Part shown: positions 1-7,620 of the stretch, piece by piece
Layout: each line of letters begins with the position of its first letter
Numbering within the stretch: position 1 is the first letter of the stretch
DNA from: JANRKF01 sp964519595
GTDB taxonomy: Bacteria > Pseudomonadota > Alphaproteobacteria > Rickettsiales > SXRF01
Length of the DNA: 24,906 bases
Direction of reading: 5' to 3'
Assembly: GCA_964519595.1 (NCBI GenBank)
Contig: CAZFJN010000031.1
Coordinates: forward strand, 1-24,906
Notes under the pieces: model-generated
What the model was told of the DNA's origin: nothing
The model's database searches: none
What the model saw: only the letters and a program-made list of their open reading frames with translations
Position numbers and translations under genes: made by a program

Positions 1-92
1 GAATCTATGTCTGAGGCGGCTTTTGCTGCTTCTGCATAATATGTTGTGGCGATTATGGAAGTCAGTATAGTTGTAAGCAGAATCTTACGCAT
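1..92 (-). CDS. N-terminus of a secreted protein (partial; possibly a lytic transglycosylase)
   Basis: Read on the minus strand, an ATG at 92-90 opens a frame that runs off the left edge after about 30 codons. The peptide begins MRKILLTTILTSIIATTYYA and continues with AEAAKAASDID. This is a classic Sec signal peptide: a basic start, a hydrophobic core and an Ala-x-Ala type cleavage region near residues 20-25. An AAGGA-like ribosome binding site lies about 6 bases upstream of the ATG. The mature domain is outside the window, so the product cannot be read. From memory, a soluble lytic murein transglycosylase is often divergent from dapA in Alphaproteobacteria. That identity is inference from position only; the signal peptide is seen. 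Confidence 0.6.
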   Translation of the reverse strand, partial: MRKILLTTILTSIIATTYYAEAAKAASDID

Positions 93-332
93 AACATATC
101 CTTTTTCGACAGCATGTTTTTAGCATTTCAGGCTTTTCAGGGATACGCTAGGCAAATTTACTTAAAATTTGATTAAAATATTAGATATTTAATTAAGCAT
201 CTGATTGAAAGGCTCGTAATGTCACGATAATAGCGCATCTCTTTTTGAGACAAGGCTATTTATGAGGGATTTTTAGAGCATGTTTAGAGCATGTATATAC
301 GCTTAATATATACGCTTATATATATGGTGTAC

Positions 333-360
333 TTGACAGTCAGTATATTGTAAATAACTT
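333..360 (+). promoter_or_regulatory. Candidate promoter of dapA
   Basis: A perfect TTGACA -35 hexamer at 333-338 is followed by a 16-base spacer and TAACTT (355-360) as a weak -10. The site lies about 50 bases upstream of the dapA ATG at 409. The rest of the 93-408 spacer is AT-rich and holds two small tandem duplications: an 11-bp unit, tttagagcatg, at 272-293, and a 12-bp unit, tatatacgctta, at 294-305 and 307-318. I see no RNA gene or other coding frame there. Confidence 0.4.
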
Positions 361-408
361 GCATCTTGTCATCTGGTTATTAAAAATAATATTTAATTGG
401 TAATAAAT

Positions 409-1302
409 ATGTTTGGATTTAGGGGTTTACACACTGCTCTGCTCACGCCTTTTAAGGATGGTGTTGTTGATGAGCAGGCTTTTGGAGAATTTGTTGAATG
501 GCAGATTGCTTCTGGCGTTCATGGTTTAGTGCCTTGTGGCACTACTGGAGAATCTGCGACTTTATCGCATGATGAGCATAATCGGGTTATTGATCTTACT
601 GTCGAAGTAGCAAAAGGCCGCAGTCTGGTTATTGCCGGAACTGGCTCTAATTCGACTGAAGAAGCGATAATGACCACGCGAGTTGCCAGAAAGTCGAAAG
701 CTGATGCGGCGCTTATTGTTGCGCCTTATTATAACAAGCCGACGCAGGAGGGGATGTATCAGCATTTTAAAGCTATTCATGACGCGGTTGATATTCCGAT
801 TATAGTTTACAATGTTCCCGGACGGACGGTTGTGAATATAAGTGATGATACAATAGTGCGTCTGGCGGCTTTGCCGAATATTGTAGGCATTAAGGATGCG
901 ACTGGCGATCTGGCGCGTGTTCATAGTCTGCGCCGCAAGTTGGCGGAAAAAAATCTGGAAAAGGATTTCTTTTTGTTAAGCGGTGAAGATATGACGGCGG
1001 TTGCGTTTAATGCCATTGGCGGAGTTGGCTGTATTTCTGTTGCGTCGAATATTGCGCCAAGGCAATGCGCGGCGGTGCAAAATGCCTGTTTGGCTGGAGA
1101 TTTCAAGCAGGCGCTGGCGTTGCAGGATCAGCTGGTTGCTCTTCATGATGTGATGTTTATTGAAACCAGTCCGGCTCCGGTTAAGTACGCGGCCTCTTTG
1201 CTGGGAAAATGTCGCGCTGATTTGCGTTTGCCTTTAGTTGAGGTGAGCGATTTAAGCAAAAAACATATTGAGCAAGTTTTAAAAAATTTAAGCTTGATAT
1301 AA
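409..1302 (+). CDS. dapA: 4-hydroxy-tetrahydrodipicolinate synthase
   Basis: This cytoplasmic aldolase condenses pyruvate with aspartate semialdehyde, the first step dedicated to diaminopimelate and lysine. The 297 residues form one (beta/alpha)8 barrel and match the usual family length. Visible signatures are the pyruvate-binding GTTGE (Thr45, Thr46), Tyr134 in YNVPGRT with Arg139, and the Schiff-base Lys162 in GIKDATGD. I place the start at ATG 409 (MFGFRGLHTALLTPF), because an in-frame TTG at 397 only adds four residues before the conserved beginning. The ribosome binding site is weak. smpB follows 40 bases downstream and may be cotranscribed. Nothing looks broken. Confidence 0.96.
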   Translation: MFGFRGLHTALLTPFKDGVVDEQAFGEFVEWQIASGVHGLVPCGTTGESATLSHDEHNRVIDLTVEVAKGRSLVIAGTGSNSTEEAIMTTRVARKSKADAALIVAPYYNKPTQEGMYQHFKAIHDAVDIPIIVYNVPGRTVVNISDDTIVRLAALPNIVGIKDATGDLARVHSLRRKLAEKNLEKDFFLLSGEDMTAVAFNAIGGVGCISVASNIAPRQCAAVQNACLAGDFKQALALQDQLVALHDVMFIETSPAPVKYAASLLGKCRADLRLPLVEVSDLSKKHIEQVLKNLSLI

Positions 1303-1342
1303 ACGGTAATTTCATATTTATTGAATTAGTGATTAATTAATC

Positions 1343-1816
1343 ATGGCTTCAGACAAAGAAAAATCTTCAATCAGCGTTTCTTTTAACCGTAAGGCGAGAC
1401 ACGAATATGCTGTTGAAGAAGAATTTGAAGCCGGCTTGGTTCTAGTTGGCACGGAAGTAAAGTCTTTGCGTGCCGGCAAAGCACAGATTGCTGATGCTTA
1501 TGCTGGCGAGAAAGAAGGTGAGATATGGTTGTTTAATGCGGTGATTGCGCCTTATGTTGGTGGCAACCGTTTTAATCATGAAGAAAGAAGGCCGCGCAAA
1601 ATTTTACTACACAAGCAGCAGGTGCGTAAATTATTAGGGCGGTTGAAGGTAAGGGGAGTTACTTTGGTTCCGCTTTCGCTTTATTTCAACAAGCGCGGCA
1701 TTGCTAAAATCAAGCTCGGACTGGCAGTTGGTAAGAAAGAATATGAGAAACGCGCTGATATAAAGAAGCGTGACTGGCAACGTGATAAGGCGAGAATAAT
1801 GCGCGAGAAGAATTAG
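1343..1816 (+). CDS. smpB: SsrA-binding protein SmpB
   Basis: SmpB binds tmRNA and the decoding centre of stalled ribosomes so that trans-translation can tag and release incomplete proteins. The 157-residue frame has the usual length and layout. It has the N-terminal NRKARHEY segment, GTEVKSLRAGKA, the RPRKILLHKQQVRKLLG stretch and the LVPLSLYFNKRGIAKIKLGLA strand pair. The basic tail KKEYEKRADIKKRDWQRDKA becomes helical in the mRNA channel. The start ATG at 1343 gives the normal N-terminus. The last two codons and stop lie in the first unit of a 14-bp triple tandem repeat (1807-1848), so the gene ends inside a repeat without damage to the conserved part. Confidence 0.96.
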   Translation: MASDKEKSSISVSFNRKARHEYAVEEEFEAGLVLVGTEVKSLRAGKAQIADAYAGEKEGEIWLFNAVIAPYVGGNRFNHEERRPRKILLHKQQVRKLLGRLKVRGVTLVPLSLYFNKRGIAKIKLGLAVGKKEYEKRADIKKRDWQRDKARIMREKN

Positions 1817-1848
1817 GATAGAAGAATTAGGATAGAAGAATTAGGATA
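1807..1848. repeat. 14-bp tandem repeat, 3 exact copies, overlapping the smpB stop
   Basis: The unit gaagaattaggata occurs three times head to tail (1807-1820, 1821-1834, 1835-1848). The first copy contains the final Lys-Asn codons and TAG stop of smpB, so the duplication copied the gene end into the spacer. Confidence 0.95.
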
Positions 1849-2004
1849 GTAAATGGTAATTAGTAAACGGCAATATTAAATAGAAAAATTTACGGCAAAA
1901 AATTAATAAAGAAAATTTACAGCGAAAAATTCGCAGTGGAAATTAATAGCAGAAATATAATCGCAGAAATTAATAGAGAAAGTTTACAACAAAGATTCGA
2001 AATA

Positions 2005-2056
2005 AAAATTAATAGAGAAAATTAATAGAGAAAATTAATAGAGAAAATTAATAGAG
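2005..2056. repeat. 13-bp tandem repeat, 4 exact copies
   Basis: The unit aaaattaatagag is present four times without change, followed by a partial fifth copy (aaaa). The array ends about 15 bases before the start of the next gene. The whole 1817-2071 spacer is A-rich and made of degenerate relatives of this unit (for example agaaattaatagag near 1966). I see no hairpin terminator or promoter that stands out. Confidence 0.95.
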
Positions 2057-2071
2057 AAAATCAGAGGTGGT

Positions 2072-3631
2072 ATGTTGGAAGCGATAGCTGATTTCTGGAA
2101 GCCGGTAAGGCGCTTGCAGGCGCAGGCAAAGTTAAAGGCTGAAGAGTTGCAGATTGGCAGCTCAGTGCAATTTGGCTTTGTGCCGCAGACTTCTTTATCC
2201 GGACGGCGTTTTATAGTTACGGCGATAAATACGTATAAATTCGGAGTTGATATACTGACGTCTTTTGTGATGACGCAGGAAAAAGACGCCGGAGTTTCAA
2301 TGATTATCGCTGATACTAACGGTGAGCAATATATTGCCGTATCGCGGCGCATTTCTATTTCTGATCGCCAGAAACTTTTTCTGCATAATGATCTTGAGGC
2401 GGTGATGAGCGATGCAAATGCAGTCGGACTTGATTGCAAGGATATTGCTTTAGAATATAAGAGCTGGATTTCTCCGCATTACAAGCGCGAGATTCATAAT
2501 GTAAAAGGCCATCTTTATCGCGGCGATCACAGAGCAGGATTAATTAGCGGAGAAGCGGCGCTTGATTTTTCATATACTCTGCTGGTTAGTGAAAATAATG
2601 AGCAGGCGCTGGAGATAGAGCGTTATGCTGATAATAGAGTTGAAGTTTATGCGACAGTATATCGTCGCATGAGCGATATCAGCGAGGTTTCTCATCCACA
2701 GCGCAAGGAAACGTCGCGTCCTGATGTTAAGCTCGTATCAGGCAATTTAGAAACAAGTGCTTCTTTAGCTGCTGTTTCCAAGCCTGAGCCGAGGTTGGAA
2801 ACTTCTCACAAAGACGATAATGAAGCGCGCGAAAATATTCTGCCGCTTAATGAGAATAATGAGAATAATGAGAATAATGAAAATAATAAAGATAATGATA
2901 TTTCTGCCCTTGCGGTTGCTGACTCAGTTGACAAGAATAGTAATCATCATGAACAGAGTAACAAACATAATAATGTTCAGGATATTGTTGAATCATCGCC
3001 GATTTCTCTGCGCGAATTTCCTCAAGAAGCAGTAGCGAAAAAATTGCCGGAAGAAGCTGAGAAAACGGAAATGCAAGCAGAAGAAATTGCCGTAAAAGAA
3101 GATTCGAAGCAGGAAAAGTCGGAACAAATAATTTCTGAAGCTCAGCAGGAATCTGTGCAGGAAGATAAAAAATTATATGTTTTTAACTCAGATGCGGAAA
3201 GACTGAATGATTCCAGTAATAATGATTCAAATAAAGATACGTCAAATAACATGATAACAGCCAGTGCTGCTATTATGGTAAAAACACAAACTCAACCTTT
3301 TGTTAAGCAGGAGATTAAAGCCGTGAATAAAGAAATCAGCAATTTTGTTAATGAATCAATTGATTGTGAACTGCATGTTGCCAATCGCATAATCGACGAA
3401 GCTATTCGCAATGAAATGCGAATTAATGATGTGGTGCGCCGCGTTATTGGCTTGCCAGTATCGCAGCAGGAATCAGTGCAGATTCCGGTTACGCTTACTG
3501 ACCAGGATTATTCTCTGCTGGCGATTCGTTATGGTATTTCGGCAAATGATCATGAAGCGATCAAGCGCCGCATTATCGAGGATTTAGGAGATTTTTCCGG
3601 CGGTTTGAAGAAAGATAAAAAAGCGGCATAA
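2072..3631 (+). CDS. Uncharacterised protein with Asn/Glu-rich linker
   Basis: I do not recognise this 519-residue protein. The start is supported by an AGAGGTGG ribosome binding site just upstream of ATG 2072. Three parts are visible. Residues 1-205 are a folded-looking alpha/beta region (FWKPVRRLQAQ, VQFGFVPQTSLSGRRFIV, GEQYIAVSRRISISDRQKLF). Residues 206-420 are a hydrophilic low-complexity linker with NEN repeats at 260-271 and many Glu/Gln/Lys. Residues 425-519 are a compact, helix-rich domain (VANRIIDEAIRNEMRINDVVRRVIGLP). There is no signal peptide or membrane segment, so a cytoplasmic protein is likely. The linker repeat is coded by a 9-bp tandem unit. It sits between smpB and the convergent bioA; nothing in the context gives a function. 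Confidence 0.8.
   Translation: MLEAIADFWKPVRRLQAQAKLKAEELQIGSSVQFGFVPQTSLSGRRFIVTAINTYKFGVDILTSFVMTQEKDAGVSMIIADTNGEQYIAVSRRISISDRQKLFLHNDLEAVMSDANAVGLDCKDIALEYKSWISPHYKREIHNVKGHLYRGDHRAGLISGEAALDFSYTLLVSENNEQALEIERYADNRVEVYATVYRRMSDISEVSHPQRKETSRPDVKLVSGNLETSASLAAVSKPEPRLETSHKDDNEARENILPLNENNENNENNENNKDNDISALAVADSVDKNSNHHEQSNKHNNVQDIVESSPISLREFPQEAVAKKLPEEAEKTEMQAEEIAVKEDSKQEKSEQIISEAQQESVQEDKKLYVFNSDAERLNDSSNNDSNKDTSNNMITASAAIMVKTQTQPFVKQEIKAVNKEISNFVNESIDCELHVANRIIDEAIRNEMRINDVVRRVIGLPVSQQESVQIPVTLTDQDYSLLAIRYGISANDHEAIKRRIIEDLGDFSGGLKKDKKAA
2849..2893 (+). repeat. 9-bp in-frame tandem repeat, about 5 copies
   Basis: The unit aatgagaat occurs three times exactly (2849-2875), followed by the variants aatgaaaat and aataaagat. 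It is aligned with codons and encodes repeated Asn-Glu-Asn in the linker of the unknown protein. Confidence 0.9.
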
Positions 3632-3651
3632 AAGCTGTTTTGCTAGAAAAA

Positions 3652-5073
3652 TTAGCATTTTCCGGCAATAACTTTTTTTATTGCCGAGGTGAGAGTTGTA
3701 AGCTCGTTTTTGTTGATTATCAGCGGCGGCATTATATATATTATATCGCCAAAAGGTCGCAGCCAGACGCCTTGTTCAATAAATAAATTACGCAATGCGT
3801 AAAGATCTATTGCCGGATTTAACTGCACAACGCCGATTGCGCCTTTCACTCGCACGTCAACTACGCTCTGAAAATTGCGGCAAGGAGCAAGCTCTTCTGT
3901 CAATTGCTCTTCAATAAGCTCAATTCTCCTGCGCCAGCTTTCCTTTTCCTGGCTGCTGATTTTTACAGATATTTTTGCAGATATTTCTGCGGAATTTTCT
4001 GCGGATATTTTTTTAGTTGTTTTCTGCGTTTTTTCCGTTGTGGAATTTTCTGTTATATTATCATTTATATTATCATTTATATTATCATTGCTAATTGCCA
4101 GAGAAAATAAATCCAGGCTGGCATTTGCCGCCGCGCAGGCAAGTGGATTTCCCATAAAAGTTGGTCCGTGCATTAAGGCATCTTCTTTTTTATCGCTTAA
4201 GAAAGCGCTAAATATTTCTTCTGTGGCAATTGTTGCGCCAAGTCCGACAGTGCCGGCAGTAAGCGCTTTGCCAAGGCACATAATATCAGGCACAATTCCT
4301 GCTTCATCACAGGCGAAGAGATTTCCGGTGCGATAAAATCCGGTAGCTATTTCATCAGCGATAAATAATATTTCGTATTTTTTGCAGACTCGGTAAATTT
4401 CCGCCAGAATGTCAGCAGAATGAAATTTCATTCCGCCAGCGCCTTGAACTAGTGGTTCAATTATAATTCCAGCAACATTTCCGGAAATTGCTTTTATGGT
4501 CGCTTCAAATTCAGAAAAACTATATTCATCATTAGGAATTGTCATGACATATTGTTTTATAACTGAATTGCGAAAGGCTTTATGCAGCGAATGCTCCGGA
4601 TCGGAAACTGACATCGCGCCGAGCGTGTCACCATGATAACCGTTAGCAAAACACACAAAACGGTCTTTATTTATCCGACCGCGCAAACGCCAATATTGCA
4701 AAGTCATTTTAAGCGCTACTTCAACTGCTACTGAGCCGGAATCAGAAAAAAACACATGCGAAAGATTCTGCGGAGTTATTTCAATCAGCCTTCTGGCGAC
4801 ATTTACTGCTTGATTATGAACCAGTCCGCCGAGCATCACATGCGGAAGAAGGCGCAATTGTTTTTCTACTGCTGATATTATGTAAGGATGATTATAACCA
4901 TGGCACATGCTCCACCATGAGGCAATTCCGTCAATAAGCTCTCGTCCGTCGTCAAGAATTATCCGGCAACCATTTGCGCTTTTCACCAGCAGAGGCGGTG
5001 CGGCAGTTTTCATCTGGCAGTAAGGCAACCAGATGCTGTGCATATTGTAAGGCATATCTTGACTATGCAGCAT
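3652..5073 (-). CDS. bioA: Adenosylmethionine-8-amino-7-oxononanoate aminotransferase
   Basis: BioA is a PLP enzyme that moves the amino group of S-adenosylmethionine onto KAPA, giving DAPA in biotin synthesis. The 473 residues exceed the roughly 430 of known BioA. Signatures: IASWWSMCHGYNHP near 50-63, the SDSGSVAVEVALKM PLP region, FIADEIATGF with Asp240, catalytic Lys269 in CLGKALTAG, and MHGPTFMGNPLACAAANASL (301-320). The C-terminal VDVRVKGAIGVV and GVWLRPFG are typical of proteobacterial BioA. The extra length is a low-complexity insertion at about 329-377 (NDNINDNINDNI, then Ser/Thr/Lys/Ala/Ile-rich), in a surface region after the PLP domain. The start ATG overlaps the end of bioB by 11 bases, so the two are probably translationally coupled. 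Confidence 0.95.
   Translation of the reverse strand: MLHSQDMPYNMHSIWLPYCQMKTAAPPLLVKSANGCRIILDDGRELIDGIASWWSMCHGYNHPYIISAVEKQLRLLPHVMLGGLVHNQAVNVARRLIEITPQNLSHVFFSDSGSVAVEVALKMTLQYWRLRGRINKDRFVCFANGYHGDTLGAMSVSDPEHSLHKAFRNSVIKQYVMTIPNDEYSFSEFEATIKAISGNVAGIIIEPLVQGAGGMKFHSADILAEIYRVCKKYEILFIADEIATGFYRTGNLFACDEAGIVPDIMCLGKALTAGTVGLGATIATEEIFSAFLSDKKEDALMHGPTFMGNPLACAAANASLDLFSLAISNDNINDNINDNITENSTTEKTQKTTKKISAENSAEISAKISVKISSQEKESWRRRIELIEEQLTEELAPCRNFQSVVDVRVKGAIGVVQLNPAIDLYALRNLFIEQGVWLRPFGDIIYIMPPLIINKNELTTLTSAIKKVIAGKC
4057..4090. repeat. 12-bp in-frame tandem repeat inside bioA
   Basis: The plus-strand unit attatcatttat occurs at 4057-4068 and 4069-4080, with a partial third copy to 4090. 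On the coding strand it gives repeated Asn-Asp-Asn-Ile. Degenerate Ile/Ser/Ala/Glu repeats follow at about 3960-4015. Together they make the 49-residue insertion. Confidence 0.9.
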
Positions 5074-6034
5074 CTGACAGACGTTGGTTTTTTATCTCAA
5101 GAGGAGAAATGCCTAATCTGGCGAATAAGGCGCGGTCTTTGCTTTCATGAGGATTTTCCGTGGTTAAAAGTTTTTCGCCGTAAAAAATGGAATTAGCGCC
5201 GGCAAAGAAACATAAGGCTTGCAATTCATCGCTCATTGTTTCGCGTCCTGCTGAAAGCCGCACGAATGATTCCGGCATTAATATTCTGGCAACGGCGATA
5301 GTGCGAACAAAATCAAGATCATCAATTTGCTCATTACCATATAGTTTTGTGCCTTCAACTTGCACCAGGCGGTTAATTGGCACGCTTTCCGGATGAATTT
5401 CCATATTGGCAAGCTGGATTAAAAGTCCGGCGCGATCTTCGATATTTTCGCCTAATCCGACAATGCCGCCGCAACAGATGTTCATTCCTGCCTCGCGTAC
5501 ATGCGACAATGTTTCTAAGCGGTCATTATATGTTCTGGTAGTTATTATATTGCCGTAATATTCCGGCGAAGTATCAAGATTATGATTGTAATAATCCAGT
5601 CCGGAATTTTTTAGTTTCTCTGCCTGATTTTTAGTCAACATGCCAAGAGTCGCGCAAGTTTCCATGCCGAGAGCTTTAACATCAGAGATTATTTCCGCGA
5701 TTTTCTCAACATCACGGTCTTTTGGCTGCCGCCATGCAGCGCCCATGCAGAAACGAGTAGCGCCAGATTCTTTTGCTTTCGTTGCTTCATGCAGTATTGT
5801 TTCTTTTTCCAGTAATTTTCCGGCTTTTATTCCGGCATCAAAATGCGCGCTTTGTGGACAATAAGCGCAATCTTCCGCGCAACCTCCGGTTTTAATGGAA
5901 AGCAGAGTTGAAATCTGCACTTTATTAGCGTCAAAATTGCGGCGATGAGTTTCAGCCGCGCGAAACAGCAGATCATTAAAAGGCAGTGCAAATAAATTCA
6001 GTACCTCTTCTTTACTCCAATTATGTCTTGTCAT
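5063..6034 (-). CDS. bioB: Biotin synthase
   Basis: BioB is a radical SAM enzyme that inserts sulfur into dethiobiotin, the last step of biotin synthesis. The 323 residues carry the radical SAM cluster motif CAEDCAYC (Cys52, Cys56, Cys59). They also carry the cysteines expected to hold the auxiliary [2Fe-2S] cluster: Cys96 in TRFCMGAAW, Cys127 in METCATLG and Cys187 before GGIVGLGE. The ligand arginine is in FVRLSAGRE. YYNHNLDTSPEYYGNI is also diagnostic. The start ATG (6034-6032) is the first base triplet of an 11-bp duplication (6032-6053), which leaves two out-of-frame ATGs just upstream. bioB leads the leftward bioB-bioA unit and is divergent from bioF. Confidence 0.97.
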   Translation of the reverse strand: MTRHNWSKEEVLNLFALPFNDLLFRAAETHRRNFDANKVQISTLLSIKTGGCAEDCAYCPQSAHFDAGIKAGKLLEKETILHEATKAKESGATRFCMGAAWRQPKDRDVEKIAEIISDVKALGMETCATLGMLTKNQAEKLKNSGLDYYNHNLDTSPEYYGNIITTRTYNDRLETLSHVREAGMNICCGGIVGLGENIEDRAGLLIQLANMEIHPESVPINRLVQVEGTKLYGNEQIDDLDFVRTIAVARILMPESFVRLSAGRETMSDELQALCFFAGANSIFYGEKLLTTENPHESKDRALFARLGISPLEIKNQRLSDAA

Positions 6035-6053
6035 ATATTTTCCATATATTTTC
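6032..6053. repeat. 11-bp tandem duplication at the bioB start
   Basis: The plus-strand unit catatattttc occurs twice in a row. The first copy includes the complement of the bioB start codon, so the minus strand shows three evenly spaced ATGs, each preceded by GGAAAA-like sequence; only the last opens bioB. Confidence 0.85.
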
Positions 6054-6279
6054 CATTGTTTTTCGATGGTTTTTCCATGTTTCTCGATATTTATTCTATG
6101 TCTTATTTACTTGATTACAGCGAAATCATAAGTTCTTATGTTAAACTATCGTTTCTACAATGAAACCATCACGAGAAACCATCAAGAGAAAAGATTAATG
6201 CAAATAATTAATACAAACAATTAATATAGACGATCAATATAAACCATTAAGACGATCAATATAAACCATTAATAATATA
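6035..6279. promoter_or_regulatory. Divergent bioB/bioF control region
   Basis: This 245-base spacer must hold the promoters of both biotin units. It has a small inverted repeat CATAAG-tt-CTTATG (6127-6140) near the middle, a possible operator half-site pair, and many A/T-rich repeats. I do not see a convincing BirA operator (TTGTAAACC and its inverse) or a BioR box (TTATAGATAA-like). The regulator is therefore unknown, and the inverted repeat is short enough to be chance. Confidence 0.35.
6229..6272. repeat. 22-bp tandem duplication upstream of bioF
   Basis: Two exact copies of a 22-bp unit beginning gacgatcaat and ending aaccattaa lie at 6229-6250 and 6251-6272. They end 7 bases before the bioF start codon, so the duplication lies in the bioF leader or promoter. 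Confidence 0.95.
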
Positions 6280-7620
6280 ATGCCAGCTTTAGACGCAGTT
6301 CTTAGTGAAAAAATAACTCTGCTTGCTCGTAAAGGCCAGAAACGCGCAATTAGCGAAACTCTGCGCCATGACGGAATTTTTGTAACGCGTGGTGGTAGAA
6401 GGCTTATTTCCTTCAGTTGCAATGATTATTATGGTTTAAGCGCGCATCCGGAAGTTATCGCGGCGAGCGTTGCGGCGGTAAATAAATACGGAGCAGGCGC
6501 AGGAGCTTCAAGGCTTATCTCAGGAAATCATCCGCTTTATAGTGAGCTTGAAGAATTGCTGGCTGAGGAGAAAAATGCCAGGAAAGCGCTGGTTTTTGGC
6601 AGTGGTTATCTGGCCAATATAGGATTAATTCCAACGCTGGTTGGAAGGAATGATGTAATAATTGCTGATAAATATATACATGCCTGCATGATTGACGCGG
6701 CAAAACTTTCTCAGGCGACTTTGCTACGCTTCTCGCATAATAATATTGAGCATCTTAAATTGCTGCTTAAAGAAAATCGTCATGAATATCAAAACTGCCT
6801 TATTGTCGTAGAGTCGGTTTTTTCAATGGACGGTGATTGTGCGCCGCTTGCGGAAATAAAGGAAATAGCAAAACAATATGACGCATGGCTTATGACTGAC
6901 AGCGCGCATGAGCTGGCAAATAATGATATTATAAATAATCAGCATGTAAATAATGAGCTGGCAAATAATCATCTCACAATTAATCAGCTTACAAATAATC
7001 AGTCGACAAATAATCAGTCGGCAAATGACGAAATGAAATCAGGCGGTGCTTCTTTCGTATCTGTTGGAACATTGTCAAAATCTTTCGGCAGCTATGGTGG
7101 TTATATCTGCGGCAGTGATATTTTGATTGAATATTTGCAAAGCGCGGCGCGTAGCCTTATTTATTCAACTGCTCTGCCGCCGGCGGCAATTGCAGCGGCG
7201 ATAGCTTCTATTCATATATTGCGCCGTGATGAATCATTCCGGATCAGGCCGCTTGAAAATGCGCGTTATTTCACAAATATTCTTGGTTTAAAAGAGGCGC
7301 AAAGCGCTATTGTTCCGCTTATTATCGGCGAAGAGGATAAAGCAGTTGCAGCGGCAGAAAATCTGGCTGATAATGGTTTTTATGTTGCTGCTATTCGTCC
7401 GCCGACAGTTTCGGCAAATAGTTCACGACTGCGGTTTACTTTTTCGGCGCTGCATAGCAGAGAAGATATTGAGCGAGTTGCAGAATGCGTTGCCGCTTCA
7501 GCTCTTAATAAAACAGCTTCTGCTGAAACAGAATCTAACGAAACAGAATTCAGTAAAACAGAATTCAGTAAAACAGAATTCAGTAAAACAGAATCTAACG
7601 AAACGAAAGATATGCAATGA
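6280..7620 (+). CDS. bioF: 8-amino-7-oxononanoate synthase with repeat insertions
   Basis: BioF is a PLP enzyme that condenses pimeloyl-ACP with alanine to give KAPA. The 446 residues exceed the usual 380-390. Conserved parts are FSCNDYYGLSAHPEV, GAGASRLISGNHPLYSELE, VESVFSMDGD, the PLP-binding MTDSAH (Asp207, His210) and the Schiff-base Lys267 in GTLSKSFGSYGG. Directly after His210, where the family has a glycine-rich G-x-G-xx-G loop, there are eight pentapeptide repeats (211-250, ELANN/QLTNN type). The segment from His to Lys is about 28 residues longer than in E. coli BioF. A second array of five pentapeptides (ESNET/EFSKT) extends the C-terminus. Both arrays keep the frame. The stop overlaps the next start (ATGA). 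Whether the altered loop keeps full activity is not known. Confidence 0.93.
   Translation: MPALDAVLSEKITLLARKGQKRAISETLRHDGIFVTRGGRRLISFSCNDYYGLSAHPEVIAASVAAVNKYGAGAGASRLISGNHPLYSELEELLAEEKNARKALVFGSGYLANIGLIPTLVGRNDVIIADKYIHACMIDAAKLSQATLLRFSHNNIEHLKLLLKENRHEYQNCLIVVESVFSMDGDCAPLAEIKEIAKQYDAWLMTDSAHELANNDIINNQHVNNELANNHLTINQLTNNQSTNNQSANDEMKSGGASFVSVGTLSKSFGSYGGYICGSDILIEYLQSAARSLIYSTALPPAAIAAAIASIHILRRDESFRIRPLENARYFTNILGLKEAQSAIVPLIIGEEDKAVAAAENLADNGFYVAAIRPPTVSANSSRLRFTFSALHSREDIERVAECVAASALNKTASAETESNETEFSKTEFSKTEFSKTESNETKDMQ
6911..7030 (+). repeat. 15-bp tandem repeat, 8 degenerate copies in bioF
   Basis: Eight contiguous 15-bp units related to agctggcaaataatc encode ELANN, DIINN, QHVNN, ELANN, HLTIN, QLTNN, QSTNN and QSAND. 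The divergence between copies shows the array is not brand new, while the frame and the Asn-Asn ends are kept. Confidence 0.95.
7531..7605 (+). repeat. 15-bp tandem repeat, 5 copies at the bioF 3' end
   Basis: Three identical units gaattcagtaaaaca are flanked on each side by the variant gaatctaacgaaaca (last base differs in the final copy). They encode ESNET-EFSKT-EFSKT-EFSKT-ESNET, beyond the end of the normal BioF fold. Confidence 0.95.

Noticed and set aside
3641..3657. Hairpin TGCTA-gaaaaat-TAGCA followed by TTTT between the unknown gene and bioA, as a terminator
   Set aside because: The stem is only five base pairs and not G+C-rich, so it is too weak to call.
3875..4336. Long plus-strand open frame opposite bioA
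   Set aside because: It lies fully antisense to a conserved enzyme, and its hydrophobic, Phe/Ile-rich product reflects the complement of the bioA repeat insertion.
6150..6180. BirA-like operator in the bioB-bioF spacer (gttaaac and tttctac half-sites)
   Set aside because: The half-sites match the TTGTAAACC consensus poorly and their spacing is wrong. No BioR box is visible either.
6911..7030. CRISPR-like array because of regular repeats in bioF
   Set aside because: Units of 15 bp without spacers, in frame with the gene, are tandem codon repeats and not a CRISPR.
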